DNA of 64,000 nucleotides, taken from assembly GCF_006402735.1 (NCBI RefSeq), contig NZ_CP017174.1, forward strand, positions 1,801,001 to 1,865,000, read 5' to 3'. Under the pieces are notes generated by a model. The model searched no databases, had not been told where the DNA came from, and saw nothing but the letters and a program-made list of their open reading frames with translations. This document shows, piece by piece, positions 11,186 through 19,778 of this stretch. A program made the position numbers and the translations under genes. Source of the stretch: Myxococcus xanthus. Lineage in GTDB: Bacteria; Myxococcota; Myxococcia; Myxococcales; Myxococcaceae. The first letter of the stretch is position 1. Every line of letters starts with the position of its first letter.

Positions 11186-12136
11186 GTGAACACGCAAGTC
11201 GCGCTCTGGGTGGGTTTCAACGTCTTCGTCCTCGCGATGCTCGCGATGGACCTCGGGCTGTTCCATCGCAAGGACCATGCGGTGACGCCGAAGGAGGCGG
11301 GCCTCTGGACGCTGGTGTGGATTACCCTCAGCCTGATTTTCTGCGCGGGCATCTGGCACTACCAGGGGCCCACCGTGGGGCTCCAGTGGTTGACGGCGTA
11401 CGTGGTGGAGTACGCGCTCTCCGTCGACAACCTCTTCGTCTTCCTGATGGTGTTCAGCTACTTCCGGGTGGCGCCCGAGCACCAGCACCGGGTGCTCTTC
11501 TGGGGCATCCTGGGCGCGTTCGTCATGCGCGCTGGCCTCATCATCGCCGGCACGGCGCTGGTGAAGCAGTTCCACTGGCTCATCTACCTGTTCGGCGCGT
11601 TCCTCGTCTTCACCGCGGTGAAGATGCTGGTGTCCAAGGACGAGGAGATTGACCCGGAGCAGAAGGGCATCGTGAAGTTCGCGCGCCGGGTGCTGCCGGT
11701 GGCCCGGCTGGGTGAAGGCAGCCGCTTCCGGGTGACGGAGGACGGCCGGCGCAAGTTCACGCCGCTCTTCATCGTGCTGCTGGTGGTGGAGGCCACGGAC
11801 CTGCTCTTCGCGCTGGACTCCATCCCCGCGGTGCTGGGCATCAGCCAGGACGCCTTCATCATCTACACGTCCAACGTGTGCGCGATTCTGGGCCTGCGTT
11901 CACTGTTCTTCGTCGTGGCCAGCCTGATGGAGAAGTTCCACTTCCTGAAGGTGGGCCTGAGCGCCATCCTGGGCTTCGTGGGCGTGAAGATGCTCATCAC
12001 CTTCTTCGACATCCACGTCCCCATCGGCATCTCCCTGGGCGTGATTGCCGGCGTGCTGGTGGCGGCCATCATCGCCTCGCTGGTCTGGCCGAAGCAGCCC
12101 GAGCCCGGACAGGACCGGGAAAGCGCCAAGACGTAG
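11186..12136 (+). CDS. TerC-family integral membrane protein
   Basis: The 316-residue protein starts with GTG (MNTQVALWVGFNVFVL) and has about eight or nine hydrophobic segments. It carries the TerC signatures EYALSVDNLFVFLMVF near residue 72 and VEATDLLFALDSIPAVLGIS near 195, with membrane-embedded acidic residues. The family sits in the inner membrane; members include Alx/MeeF-type manganese exporters, and the name comes from tellurite resistance. A cytoplasmic loop (residues about 150-185) separates the two halves. Many TerC genes lie behind a yybP-ykoY manganese riboswitch; none was recognised in the 128 bp upstream. Metal export, probably Mn2+, is inferred from the family. Confidence 0.88.
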   Translation: MNTQVALWVGFNVFVLAMLAMDLGLFHRKDHAVTPKEAGLWTLVWITLSLIFCAGIWHYQGPTVGLQWLTAYVVEYALSVDNLFVFLMVFSYFRVAPEHQHRVLFWGILGAFVMRAGLIIAGTALVKQFHWLIYLFGAFLVFTAVKMLVSKDEEIDPEQKGIVKFARRVLPVARLGEGSRFRVTEDGRRKFTPLFIVLLVVEATDLLFALDSIPAVLGISQDAFIIYTSNVCAILGLRSLFFVVASLMEKFHFLKVGLSAILGFVGVKMLITFFDIHVPIGISLGVIAGVLVAAIIASLVWPKQPEPGQDRESAKT

Positions 12137-12205
12137 CAGGGCGCTGGGGCTTCCAACCCAGCGTTTTCCTTGCAAGTGGCTGCCGTTGCCGCCAAATCTG
12201 GGGGC

Positions 12206-12592
12206 ATGTCCTCCAGCGCCACCACCGACGGCATCCGCATCACCGTGAAGCCCGCCTATTGGCCGGAGCGCAGCGCTCCGGAGTCCGGGCAGTTCGCCTT
12301 CATGTACACGGTGGAGATTGCCAACGAGGGCGACGCGCCGGCGCAGCTCAAGGCGCGCCATTGGGTCATCACCGATGCCACGGGCAAGGTGGAAGAGGTG
12401 CGGGGCGAGGGGGTGGTGGGCCGCCAGCCCCACCTGGGGCCCGGAGAGCGGTTCGAGTACACGAGCTGGGCCATGCTGCGCACGCCCTTCGGCACCATGC
12501 GCGGCACCTATGACATGGTGCGGCCGGACGGCACGCACTTCGATGCGCGCATCGCCGAGTTCGCGCTCACCCTCCCCAACTCCCTGCACTGA
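12206..12592 (+). CDS. apaG: ApaG family protein
   Basis: The 128-residue protein starts MSSSATTDGIRITVKP after a GGGGG ribosome site and matches ApaG (about 125 residues) throughout: YTVEIANEG, LKARHWVITDATGKVEEVRGEGVVG-type core, and HLGPGERFEYTSW. ApaG is an FnIII-like fold of unclear biochemical role, in E. coli encoded with rRNA methyltransferase and Ap4A hydrolase genes. An in-frame ATG at 12170 would add 12 residues outside the family. The stop codon overlaps the hemH start by one base (TGATG), so hemH is translationally coupled; this pairing is not the usual ApaG context. Confidence 0.92.
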   Translation: MSSSATTDGIRITVKPAYWPERSAPESGQFAFMYTVEIANEGDAPAQLKARHWVITDATGKVEEVRGEGVVGRQPHLGPGERFEYTSWAMLRTPFGTMRGTYDMVRPDGTHFDARIAEFALTLPNSLH

Positions 12593-13680
12593 TGCCAACG
12601 CCCACTTCGAAGCGAGGGCTGCTGCTCGTCAACCTGGGGACGCCGGATGCTCCGCAGACGGGGCCGGTGCGCCGCTACCTGCGCGAATTCCTCAATGACC
12701 CGCGCGTCATCGACATCCACCCGCTGGGCCGCTGGGCGCTGCTCAACTTCATCATTCTCCCGGTGCGTCCGGCGAAGAGCGCGGAGGCGTACCGCAAAAT
12801 CTGGATGAAGGAGGGCTCGCCGCTGCTCGTGTACAGCCAGGCCCTGGCGGCCCAGGTGGCCGAGCGGCTGGCGGGGGAGTACGAGGTGGTGCTGGCCATG
12901 CGGTATGGCTCGCCCTCCATCCCCGACGGCATCGCGGCGCTCAAGGCGCGCGGCGTGTCGGAGTTCACCGTGCTGCCGCTGTACCCGCAGGAGGCCGCGT
13001 CCTCCACCGCGTCCTCGCTGGCGCGCACCTACGAGGTGCTGGCCCAGTCGTGGGACGTGCCCTTCGTGCGCGCGGTGCCGGCCTTCTTTGAGCACCCAGG
13101 CTTCCTGGATGCCTTCACCGCCGTGGCGCGGCCGGTGATTGACGACGCGCGCGCCGACTACGTCCTCTTCAGCTTCCATGGCCTGCCGGAGCGGCACATG
13201 CGCAAGAGCGACCCCACGGGGACGCACTGCCTGTCCACCGCCTCGTGCTGCGACGCCATGACGGACGCCAACCGCCACTGCTACCGCGCGCAGAGCTACG
13301 CGACGGCGCGGGGGCTGGCCCAGCGGCTGGGACTGCCGGCGGATGGGTGGAGTGTGTCCTTCCAGTCGCGGCTGGGCCGCACGCCGTGGGTGAAGCCGTA
13401 CACGGACGTGGTGTTGCCGGAGCTGGCGAAGAAGGGCGTGAAGCGCCTGGCGGTGATGTGCCCGGCCTTCGTGGCGGACTGCCTGGAGACGCTGGAGGAG
13501 ATTGGCCTCCGCGCGCGGGAGCAGTTCCTGGAGGCGGGAGGGGAGTCGCTGACGCTGGTCCCCTCCCTCAACGCCCACCCGGCCTGGGTGGACGCCGTGG
13601 TGCGCATGGTGCGCGAGTCGGACGGGCCGCCTACTGCTGTGGCTGGGCCGTCGGCGCCGGCGCCGATTCCACAGCGGTGA
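12592..13680 (+). CDS. hemH: Ferrochelatase with internal four-cysteine insert
   Basis: The 362-residue enzyme inserts Fe2+ into a porphyrin in the last step of haem synthesis. It has the family start KRGLLLVNLGTPDAP, LRYGSPS-like AMRYGSPSIPDG, the active-site SFHGLPERH (catalytic His) and the C-terminal CPAFVADCLETLEEI. Cysteines at 213, 219, 220 and 230 (spacing C-x5-CC-x9-C) lie in a segment between the catalytic His and the C-terminal half. A class of bacterial ferrochelatases with an internal [2Fe-2S] cluster, described for Myxococcus among others, has such an insert, so a cluster is likely here. The last 50 nt overlap the convergent lipoprotein gene; the Pro/Ala-rich C-terminal 15 residues are not conserved family sequence. 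Confidence 0.95.
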   Translation: MPTPTSKRGLLLVNLGTPDAPQTGPVRRYLREFLNDPRVIDIHPLGRWALLNFIILPVRPAKSAEAYRKIWMKEGSPLLVYSQALAAQVAERLAGEYEVVLAMRYGSPSIPDGIAALKARGVSEFTVLPLYPQEAASSTASSLARTYEVLAQSWDVPFVRAVPAFFEHPGFLDAFTAVARPVIDDARADYVLFSFHGLPERHMRKSDPTGTHCLSTASCCDAMTDANRHCYRAQSYATARGLAQRLGLPADGWSVSFQSRLGRTPWVKPYTDVVLPELAKKGVKRLAVMCPAFVADCLETLEEIGLRAREQFLEAGGESLTLVPSLNAHPAWVDAVVRMVRESDGPPTAVAGPSAPAPIPQR

Positions 13681-14650
13681 GGCGCAGCTTCAGGGCGCCG
13701 GTGGGCACCTGGAGCGCGGCGGTGGGGAAGCCGCCCTTCGTCACCGAGGTGACGGTGCCTTCCCAGGAGCGCCACCGCCCGGCCTTCACCAGGAACTCGC
13801 CGCGGCCGGTGATGCTCACCTCGGCGCTGGCGCTGGTTTCGGGCGTGGCCCGGGGCCGGGGGCCTCCCGAGTCGTCCGCCTCCGCGTCTTCCTCTGCGGC
13901 GCGCGCGGGCGAGGTGGGGGGCTCGTCCTTCCCGCGGACCTTGCCGGACAGCTTCTCGGAGATGTCGTACTCCAGCGTGGCCACCTGCTCGCCCCCGTCG
14001 GCGGGCGTCAGGCTGGCGAGCTTCACGCGGTTGCTCCGCTCGGGCTGGCCGGCCTGGAACTGGGGCCCCAGCGCCTCCATGAGGATGAGCTCGGTGCCGA
14101 GCGACCACGCGTCACCGGTGCCCACCGGATCTCTCGGCAGCTCCAGCACCAGGGTGGCGGTGTTGCGGGTGGCGCCCTGCAGGCCGTCGAGCACGAAGCC
14201 GCGCTCGCTCAGCGTGGCCGTGTCCGCGTCGGCGTTGCTGCCCACGGGGACGACGCGGAGGCGGTAGTCACCCGAGTCGGTCCGCTCCATGAAGTAGGTG
14301 ACGGGACCGGGCAGGGCCGCGGGGGCCGCGGCGACGGCGGCGGGCTTCTCCTTGCCCTTGCCCTTGGCGCTCTTGGAGGGCGTGACTTCCTCGGTGCTGG
14401 CGGGCGCGCCGCCGGTGCGCTCGACGTCGAGCCGGTACGACGTGGGCGCGCCCTGGGCAATCTTCCACCGGAGGACCACCTTCGAGGGGTCCACGGGCGG
14501 CTCCGCGGCAGCAGCGGGAGCGGCCTCCGCGGGAGGCGGAGCGTCCTTCATCCCCGGCGGGCGGGGAATGGGCTCCATCTTCCCACGGGGCTCTTCCTTG
14601 CAGGCGGTCAGTGACAGGGCGACGACCAGACCAAACACGCTTTGCTTCAC
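13631..14650 (-). CDS. Hypothetical lipoprotein with Pro/Ala-rich linker
   Basis: The 339-residue protein has a lipoprotein signal, MKQSVFGLVVALSLTAC, with lipobox LTAC and Cys17 as the lipidation site; the following KEEP does not suggest inner-membrane retention. Residues about 30-60 and 90-115 are Pro/Ala/Lys-rich, with the rest a predicted beta-rich domain (WKIAQGAPTSYRLDVER, then repeated strands). An acidic linker (EEDAEADDSGG) precedes the final GRGEFLVKAGRWRSWEGTV segment. I do not recognise a family. The gene converges on hemH with a 50-nt overlap of coding sequence. It is followed on the same strand upstream by nothing close: the next gene (14699) also runs leftward, 48 nt away, so the two may share a transcript. 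Confidence 0.75.
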   Translation of the reverse strand: MKQSVFGLVVALSLTACKEEPRGKMEPIPRPPGMKDAPPPAEAAPAAAAEPPVDPSKVVLRWKIAQGAPTSYRLDVERTGGAPASTEEVTPSKSAKGKGKEKPAAVAAAPAALPGPVTYFMERTDSGDYRLRVVPVGSNADADTATLSERGFVLDGLQGATRNTATLVLELPRDPVGTGDAWSLGTELILMEALGPQFQAGQPERSNRVKLASLTPADGGEQVATLEYDISEKLSGKVRGKDEPPTSPARAAEEDAEADDSGGPRPRATPETSASAEVSITGRGEFLVKAGRWRSWEGTVTSVTKGGFPTAALQVPTGALKLRLTAVESAPAPTAQPQQ

Positions 14651-14698
14651 GCGGGGACGCTCCTTGGCAGCCCTCGCGGGATATCGAAGCAGGCGAGG

Positions 14699-15289
14699 TC
14701 ATTCAAGTACGTCACCCGGCCGCTTCGAGGACGACTGGGCGAGATACACGTCGACCTGCGTCTTGACGCGTCCGGCGAAGTCTGGGTCGAGCCGCTCCAT
14801 GATGGCCCATTCGAGCTCGAGGTCCCTGCGGAGGTTGGGCCTGGCGGAGCGCACCAGCACGGGCTCGGTGGAGAGCAGGACCGTGGGCATGATGTTCTGC
14901 TTCTCCTCGGGGGCCGTCATGGTCGTCGTCTCCGGCGTCGGCAGCGACTGCGTCCGGGCGGGCATGTTGGCGGCCATATGGTACGCGCGCACGGTGAACC
15001 GGCCGTCGGGACGCTTGCGCCCCTCGACGTAGACGCGGGACCAGTGGGTGAAGACGTCGTAGTTGCCGGAGACCTTCCACGGCGTGATGAGGAACATTGG
15101 GTCCGTGCTGGGTAGCAGGGCATAGCCGCGCTCACTCAGGACCGCCTCGGCGGCCTTCATGACCTGCCGTGCGGGCATGTCGTACACCACATAGCTGCTC
15201 GTGCGCTCCAGCAGCGTCTGGCGTTGGTTCGTGCAACCCACCAGTGCGAGCAGCGTGAGGATGCTTACGAACGCGGGGTTCATCGTCAT
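14699..15289 (-). CDS. Hypothetical lipoprotein
   Basis: The 196-residue protein starts MTMNPAFVSILTLLALVGC, a lipoprotein signal with lipobox LVGC (Cys19). A GGAGG site lies 8 nt before the ATG at 15289, which decides the start; the frame stays open far upstream, antisense to the helicase gene, but that part is not coding. The mature part has RQVMKAAEAVLSERGYAL, typical of small periplasmic domains that read as an alpha/beta fold, then a strand-rich region with HWSRVYVEGRKRPDGRF. No enzyme motif is seen and I do not recognise the family. It is divergent from the SNF2 gene (185 bp between starts). Confidence 0.75.
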   Translation of the reverse strand: MTMNPAFVSILTLLALVGCTNQRQTLLERTSSYVVYDMPARQVMKAAEAVLSERGYALLPSTDPMFLITPWKVSGNYDVFTHWSRVYVEGRKRPDGRFTVRAYHMAANMPARTQSLPTPETTTMTAPEEKQNIMPTVLLSTEPVLVRSARPNLRRDLELEWAIMERLDPDFAGRVKTQVDVYLAQSSSKRPGDVLE

Positions 15290-15473
15290 CGGCGGGCCTC
15301 CGTGCGGGACGCGGTACGCGTGTCGTTGGGTGAAAACGCCACGGCCAGGGGGGCCATATCGGCAGGGACATACGGAAAGTGGAGCGGGGCCGTGCAGGGG
15401 CAGCCAGCCGTCTTGCGTCCTCGTGTCACGGGTCTGCTTGCGTTTCGTGCGTGCTTTGCGAAGAAGCGGGTGC

Positions 15474-18400
15474 ATGTCCGAGCCGCCTGAGAAGCCCGTG
15501 ACTCCCTTGTTCGATACGACCCGTGACGCGCTGGCGTGGCTGCGGGCGCAGGGGCTCGAGCACTTGTCGCGGCTGAGCCTGGCGGTGCTGATGCCGCTGG
15601 TGGAAGCGGCCTGGCTGCCCCAGGCGCGTCCCGTGCTCGCCCGCCGAAGGCTCGTGGAGTTGCTGAGCACGGACTCGCTGTCGCGTTGGATGACGGAGGC
15701 GATGCCGTCTCCCCGGATGAAGGAGTTGTTGCCCACGCTCGCCTGGCGCTTCGTGGAGGCGGAGCGGCTAGGGGCGGAGGCGTCGCGGGCTTCGCTCGAG
15801 GAGCGGCTCGCTCCGCCCGCCGAGTCCCGCACGCACCGCGTCCATGGCCTGCTGCTGGCGCTGCGTGCGCGCGTTCCGGCGTCCGTCGCTCCCCGGCCCA
15901 TGCACGCGCTGGTGCCGGACCTGATGCAGTATGACGCTCCGCTCCCGGGCTTCCGTCTCCGCGAGACGCGCATCTCCGAGCTGCCTGTGGGGGCGCATGC
16001 GGGCTTCATTCTTCCCGAGGCCCGGCTGATTTTCGCTCCCACCGAGGTGACGGGGGACTGCTCCTGTGGCGCGACATTCTGCGTCCACCTGCTGGCGGCC
16101 ATCGACACGGCGTTGCTGTGGTTGCGCCAGCCCTGGTCCGAGTCCTTTGGAGAGGAGTTGGAGGAACTGGTCCGTCCCGGTTGGGAGCGCGCGCTGCGGG
16201 CGCTGGAGCGGGCCGTCGATGACAGTCCCGGTGGGCCCGGAGGCGGCGAGGTCTCCTGGCGGCTGGACGTCATCAACGGGTACGGCGTGGAGCTCGCGGC
16301 CTACGTGCACAAGCGCAGCAAGAAGGGCCAGCGCAGCACGGGCGCGAAGGTGAGCCGGCGCAAGCTGCTGCAGGACCATGGCTCGCAGTTGTCGGCGGCG
16401 GACGCGCGCCTGGCGGCGTTGCTGCCGGAGTCGGAAGCCCCCGCGTCGCGCGCGCTGCTCTTCGAACTGGTGGGGCATCCCCGCATCCACCTGGATGAGA
16501 ATCCGGACCTGCTGGTGCGCATCGAGCGCGCGAAGGTCGGGCTCGTCGCCGAGGACCGGGATGGGGTGGTCATCGTGAGCGCGGGGGTGGATGGCGCGAT
16601 GCTGCCCACGGCGATGCTGGAGCGGGTGCGCAAGGCTCAGCCGGAGGAGGGGCTCTACATCTGGGATGACAGCCAGCGGGTGCTCACGGTGCTGGACGCG
16701 GGCCCCGAGGTCCGCGCGCTGCTGACGGCGCTGAACCGCCACGGCAATGCGTTTCCGCCGGAGAGCCACGTCGCGCTGCTGGACCAGCTGTCGAAGCTGT
16801 CCCTGCGCGTGCCGGTGGCGCTGCCTCGGAGCGTCTTGGGGGAGTCGGTGCCGCTTCGCTACGCCCCCGTGGTGCGCATGGAGGCGCATGCGAGCGGGAC
16901 GGTCCGTGTGGAGCTGCGCACGCGCCCGTTGCCGGACAGTCCCACGTTCATTCCGGGCGAGGGGGCGCGCGACGTCCACGTCCGGCGGGGGACGGGGGCC
17001 GTGCACGCGGTGCGTGACTTCGTTCAGGAGCGCGACGCGGCGGAGTTGCTTCAGTCCCGGTTGCCGCTCGATACGGCGGAGCCCGAGGAGCTGCCCTTCA
17101 CCTTCCGCTTCACCAGCGCGCAGGGCGGCCTCGCGGTGCTCTCGGCCTGTGTGGAGCTGGAGCCGAAGCCGGAGCTCGAGTGGGTGGGGGCGCCGGTGCG
17201 GCTGTTCCATGCCGCCGCGCCTCCGGCGCTGAAGGTCATCCTGGAGCGGAAGCGGGACTGGTTTGGCGTGCTGGGTGGGCTCTCCGTGGAAGGCGAGCGG
17301 GTGGAGCTGGCGCGGCTGCTCGATGCCGCGCGGCGGAAGGAACGTTTCGTCCAGGTGGACTCGACGTCCTACGTGGAGATTGAAGGGGCGCTGCGGGAGC
17401 ACCTGGAGCGGCTGGCGGACCATGCGCATGCCACGCGTCATGGCCTGGAGGTGGGGCCTTCCGCGGTGGAGACGCTCACGGCGCTGCAGGACGCGGGCGC
17501 CGAGGTGGAGGCGGACAAGACGTGGCAGTCCCTGGTGGAGCGCATCTTCGCGGCGAAGGAGCTGAAGCCCCGTGTGCCCACGGGTTTGAAGACGGAGCTG
17601 CGGGACTACCAGTTGGAGGGCTTCCGCTGGCTGACGCGGCTGGCTTCGTGGGGCGCGGGTGGGGTGCTCGCGGACGACATGGGCTTGGGCAAGACGGTGC
17701 AGGCGCTGACGGTGCTCCTGGACCGGAGCAAGCGGGGGCCCGCGCTGGTGCTGGCGCCGACGTCGGTGGCCTTCAACTGGATGGACGAGGCGAAGCGCTT
17801 CGCGCCGTCGCTGCGGATGACGCTGTTCTCGGACGCTGCGGACCGGGGCCGGACGTTGGAGAAATTGGGGCCCAAGGACGTGTTGGTGTTGAGCTATGGC
17901 CTGCTCACGCGGGACATCGAGCGGCTGTCGAAGCTGCGCTTCTCCACCATCATCTTCGACGAAGCGCAGACGTTGAAGAACGCGACGACGCACCGCTTCC
18001 GGGCGGCGCGGGCGCTCCAGGGGGACTTCAAGTTCGCGCTGTCGGGCACGCCGCTGGAGAACCACCTGGGCGAGCTGTGGAGCCTCTTCGCCGTCGTCTT
18101 CTCGGGGTTGCTCGGGAGCTGGGAGGCGTTCCGTTCGCGCTTCGCCGCGCCGATTGAGCGGGGCGTGGACCCGACGGCCGCGCCCGCGCTGGCTCGGGTG
18201 CTCCAGCCCTTCCTGCTGCGCCGGACGAAGGCGCAGGTGGAGGCGCAGCTTCCGCCTCGGACGGACATCCGGGTGTCCATTGTCCTCTCGTCGGAGGAGT
18301 GGGCGCTCTACGAGGACGCGCGGCTGGCTGCGCTCTCTGATTTGGAGACGCGCAAGCCGAAGATGAAGGAGCAGGAGCGGCGCATCGAGATTCTGGCGGC

Positions 18401-19019
18401 GCTCACGCGGCTGCGGCTCCTAGCTTCACATCCGCGGCTGTATGACGCGGGGTCGAAGCTGGAGTCGGCCAAGCTGGAGCGGTTCATGGAGTTGGTGCGG
18501 GAGCTCCGAGCGGAGGGGCATCGCGCGCTCGTGTTCAGTCAGTTCACGTCCCACCTGGCGCTGGTGCGCGAGGTGCTGGACGCAGAGGGGATTGATTACG
18601 AGTACCTGGATGGGCAGACGCCCGCGGGGGCTCGGGCGGAGCGGGTGCGCGCGTTTCAGGAGGGAGACGTGCCGCTGTTCCTGATCTCGCTCAAGGCCGG
18701 TGGCTTCGGGCTCAATCTCACGGCGGCGACCACGGTGATTCACCTGGACCCGTGGTGGAACCCCGCCGTGGAGGACCAGGCCTCCGACCGCGCGCACCGG
18801 ATTGGGCAGGAACGGCCGGTGACGGTGTACCGCCTGGTGACGCGGGGGACCATCGAGGAGCAGATGCTGTCGCTGCACGAGCACAAGCGCGCGCTGGTGG
18901 CGGGGGTGCTGGAAGGAAAGGACGCGGCGGGACGGCTGTCGACACAGGAGTTGCTGGGGCTGTTGTCTCAGCGGCTGGCTCCACCTGGGGAAGAGGAGGA
19001 GCCCCGGACTCGGCACTGA
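15474..19019 (+). CDS. SNF2-family DEAD/DEAH helicase with SWIM zinc finger
   Basis: The 1181-residue protein has a long N-terminal region with a SWIM zinc finger, CSCGATFCVH (Cys196, Cys198, Cys203, His205), then a wide beta-rich middle, and a C-terminal SNF2 motor. Motor motifs are DDMGLGKTVQ (Walker A, near 734), FDEAQTLKN (DExx, near 829), SGTPLENHLGELW, VFSQFTSHL, and SDRAHRIGQ (motif VI, near 1104). SNF2 motors move along double-stranded DNA by ATP hydrolysis. Bacterial SWIM-SNF2 proteins of the HepA/RapA-related group are thought to act in transcription or repair; which one applies here is not visible. The start is the ATG at 15474; an open frame extends upstream but is antisense to the lipoprotein gene. 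Confidence 0.93.
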   Translation: MSEPPEKPVTPLFDTTRDALAWLRAQGLEHLSRLSLAVLMPLVEAAWLPQARPVLARRRLVELLSTDSLSRWMTEAMPSPRMKELLPTLAWRFVEAERLGAEASRASLEERLAPPAESRTHRVHGLLLALRARVPASVAPRPMHALVPDLMQYDAPLPGFRLRETRISELPVGAHAGFILPEARLIFAPTEVTGDCSCGATFCVHLLAAIDTALLWLRQPWSESFGEELEELVRPGWERALRALERAVDDSPGGPGGGEVSWRLDVINGYGVELAAYVHKRSKKGQRSTGAKVSRRKLLQDHGSQLSAADARLAALLPESEAPASRALLFELVGHPRIHLDENPDLLVRIERAKVGLVAEDRDGVVIVSAGVDGAMLPTAMLERVRKAQPEEGLYIWDDSQRVLTVLDAGPEVRALLTALNRHGNAFPPESHVALLDQLSKLSLRVPVALPRSVLGESVPLRYAPVVRMEAHASGTVRVELRTRPLPDSPTFIPGEGARDVHVRRGTGAVHAVRDFVQERDAAELLQSRLPLDTAEPEELPFTFRFTSAQGGLAVLSACVELEPKPELEWVGAPVRLFHAAAPPALKVILERKRDWFGVLGGLSVEGERVELARLLDAARRKERFVQVDSTSYVEIEGALREHLERLADHAHATRHGLEVGPSAVETLTALQDAGAEVEADKTWQSLVERIFAAKELKPRVPTGLKTELRDYQLEGFRWLTRLASWGAGGVLADDMGLGKTVQALTVLLDRSKRGPALVLAPTSVAFNWMDEAKRFAPSLRMTLFSDAADRGRTLEKLGPKDVLVLSYGLLTRDIERLSKLRFSTIIFDEAQTLKNATTHRFRAARALQGDFKFALSGTPLENHLGELWSLFAVVFSGLLGSWEAFRSRFAAPIERGVDPTAAPALARVLQPFLLRRTKAQVEAQLPPRTDIRVSIVLSSEEWALYEDARLAALSDLETRKPKMKEQERRIEILAALTRLRLLASHPRLYDAGSKLESAKLERFMELVRELRAEGHRALVFSQFTSHLALVREVLDAEGIDYEYLDGQTPAGARAERVRAFQEGDVPLFLISLKAGGFGLNLTAATTVIHLDPWWNPAVEDQASDRAHRIGQERPVTVYRLVTRGTIEEQMLSLHEHKRALVAGVLEGKDAAGRLSTQELLGLLSQRLAPPGEEEEPRTRH

Positions 19020-19094
19020 TTCAAGGGGGATGCAGGGGCCGACCCTGGTTCTCGTGCTCCGACGTCGAACACCCGTCCATCACATCGAGGGCGT

Positions 19095-19697
19095 CTAATG
19101 AAAAGGGCGACTCTCACGGGGTTCGAGCATGATCAAAAGGCTATCGGTTCTCCATGGGAGCGCGGCATTGAAGGAGAGCTCCCTGTTCAACAGGCTTAAA
19201 GCCCCGAGGAGCGTGAGGCTTGCGAGCAGCGACACGGCCAGCGAACTCTGTCGGTCTTGCTTCAGGCAGAGCCAGATGACGGCCACGGCTGAAATGATGC
19301 CTCTTAATGGCCACCAGAAAAGGGTGGAGCGAAGCAACGTCTCAAAATCGGGCGGGGGCGAAGCACTGGACCACGCGATGAGGGCGGCGGTAGGGACGAA
19401 GCGGATGAATTCAGTGGTGACGATGCCAGTCCAGAATGCTCTCGGCCCCGTTCTTCCAATCATGAAAACAGCCACAAGTTGCGCAAGGCCTGTCATGATG
19501 TCTGAGACCCCGTCGCCGAAGTACATGCAGTCCCCTTGCCCGCCCGTCATGGAGTAATGCCACTCGTCCGATACCCGTCTGCTCGCGAATTCGAAGACCT
19601 GGACTGCGAAGAGCGCCGCCCAGGTCCATCCGAAGATTCGAAGCCATTCAGGACGGGGCCTTGCCAGCGCAGCGCTCGCAGTCGCAGAAGGTTCCAT
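19095..19697 (-). CDS. Island membrane protein, paralogue A
   Basis: The 200-residue protein has about five hydrophobic segments and is a clear paralogue of those at 20333-20923 and 21760-22347. Shared core: GGQGDCMYFGDGVSD, then GPRAFWTGIVTTEFIRF-VPTAALIAW, then WWPLRG and LPWRTDSLL at the C-terminus. I do not recognise the family. It is last in the leftward set of five genes, 81 nt after the HEAT-repeat gene. The start at 19697 lacks a strong Shine-Dalgarno. Codon use is visibly less GC-biased than in the flanking helicase gene. Position next to an immunity gene suggests a role in toxin immunity or delivery, which is inference only. Confidence 0.8.
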   Translation of the reverse strand: MEPSATASAALARPRPEWLRIFGWTWAALFAVQVFEFASRRVSDEWHYSMTGGQGDCMYFGDGVSDIMTGLAQLVAVFMIGRTGPRAFWTGIVTTEFIRFVPTAALIAWSSASPPPDFETLLRSTLFWWPLRGIISAVAVIWLCLKQDRQSSLAVSLLASLTLLGALSLLNRELSFNAALPWRTDSLLIMLEPRESRPFH

Positions 19698-19778
19698 TTC
19701 AAGAGCGTACTGTATTTCTCCCGTCGATGTGGAGCGGAGGCCTTTCGGCGGCTGGCGTCAGGCCGGATTCAAGGCGCG

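Noticed and set aside
15201-15473. Upstream extension of the SNF2 protein
   Set aside because: The added residues are antisense to the lipoprotein gene and have no ribosome site; start placed at 15474.
15768-18065. 765-codon leftward frame inside the SNF2 gene
   Set aside because: Antisense shadow of the helicase; no domain, start site or ribosome site.
19031-19049. CAGGG-GCCGA-CCCTG hairpin after the SNF2 gene
   Set aside because: Only 5 bp and no T-run; too weak to list as a terminator.
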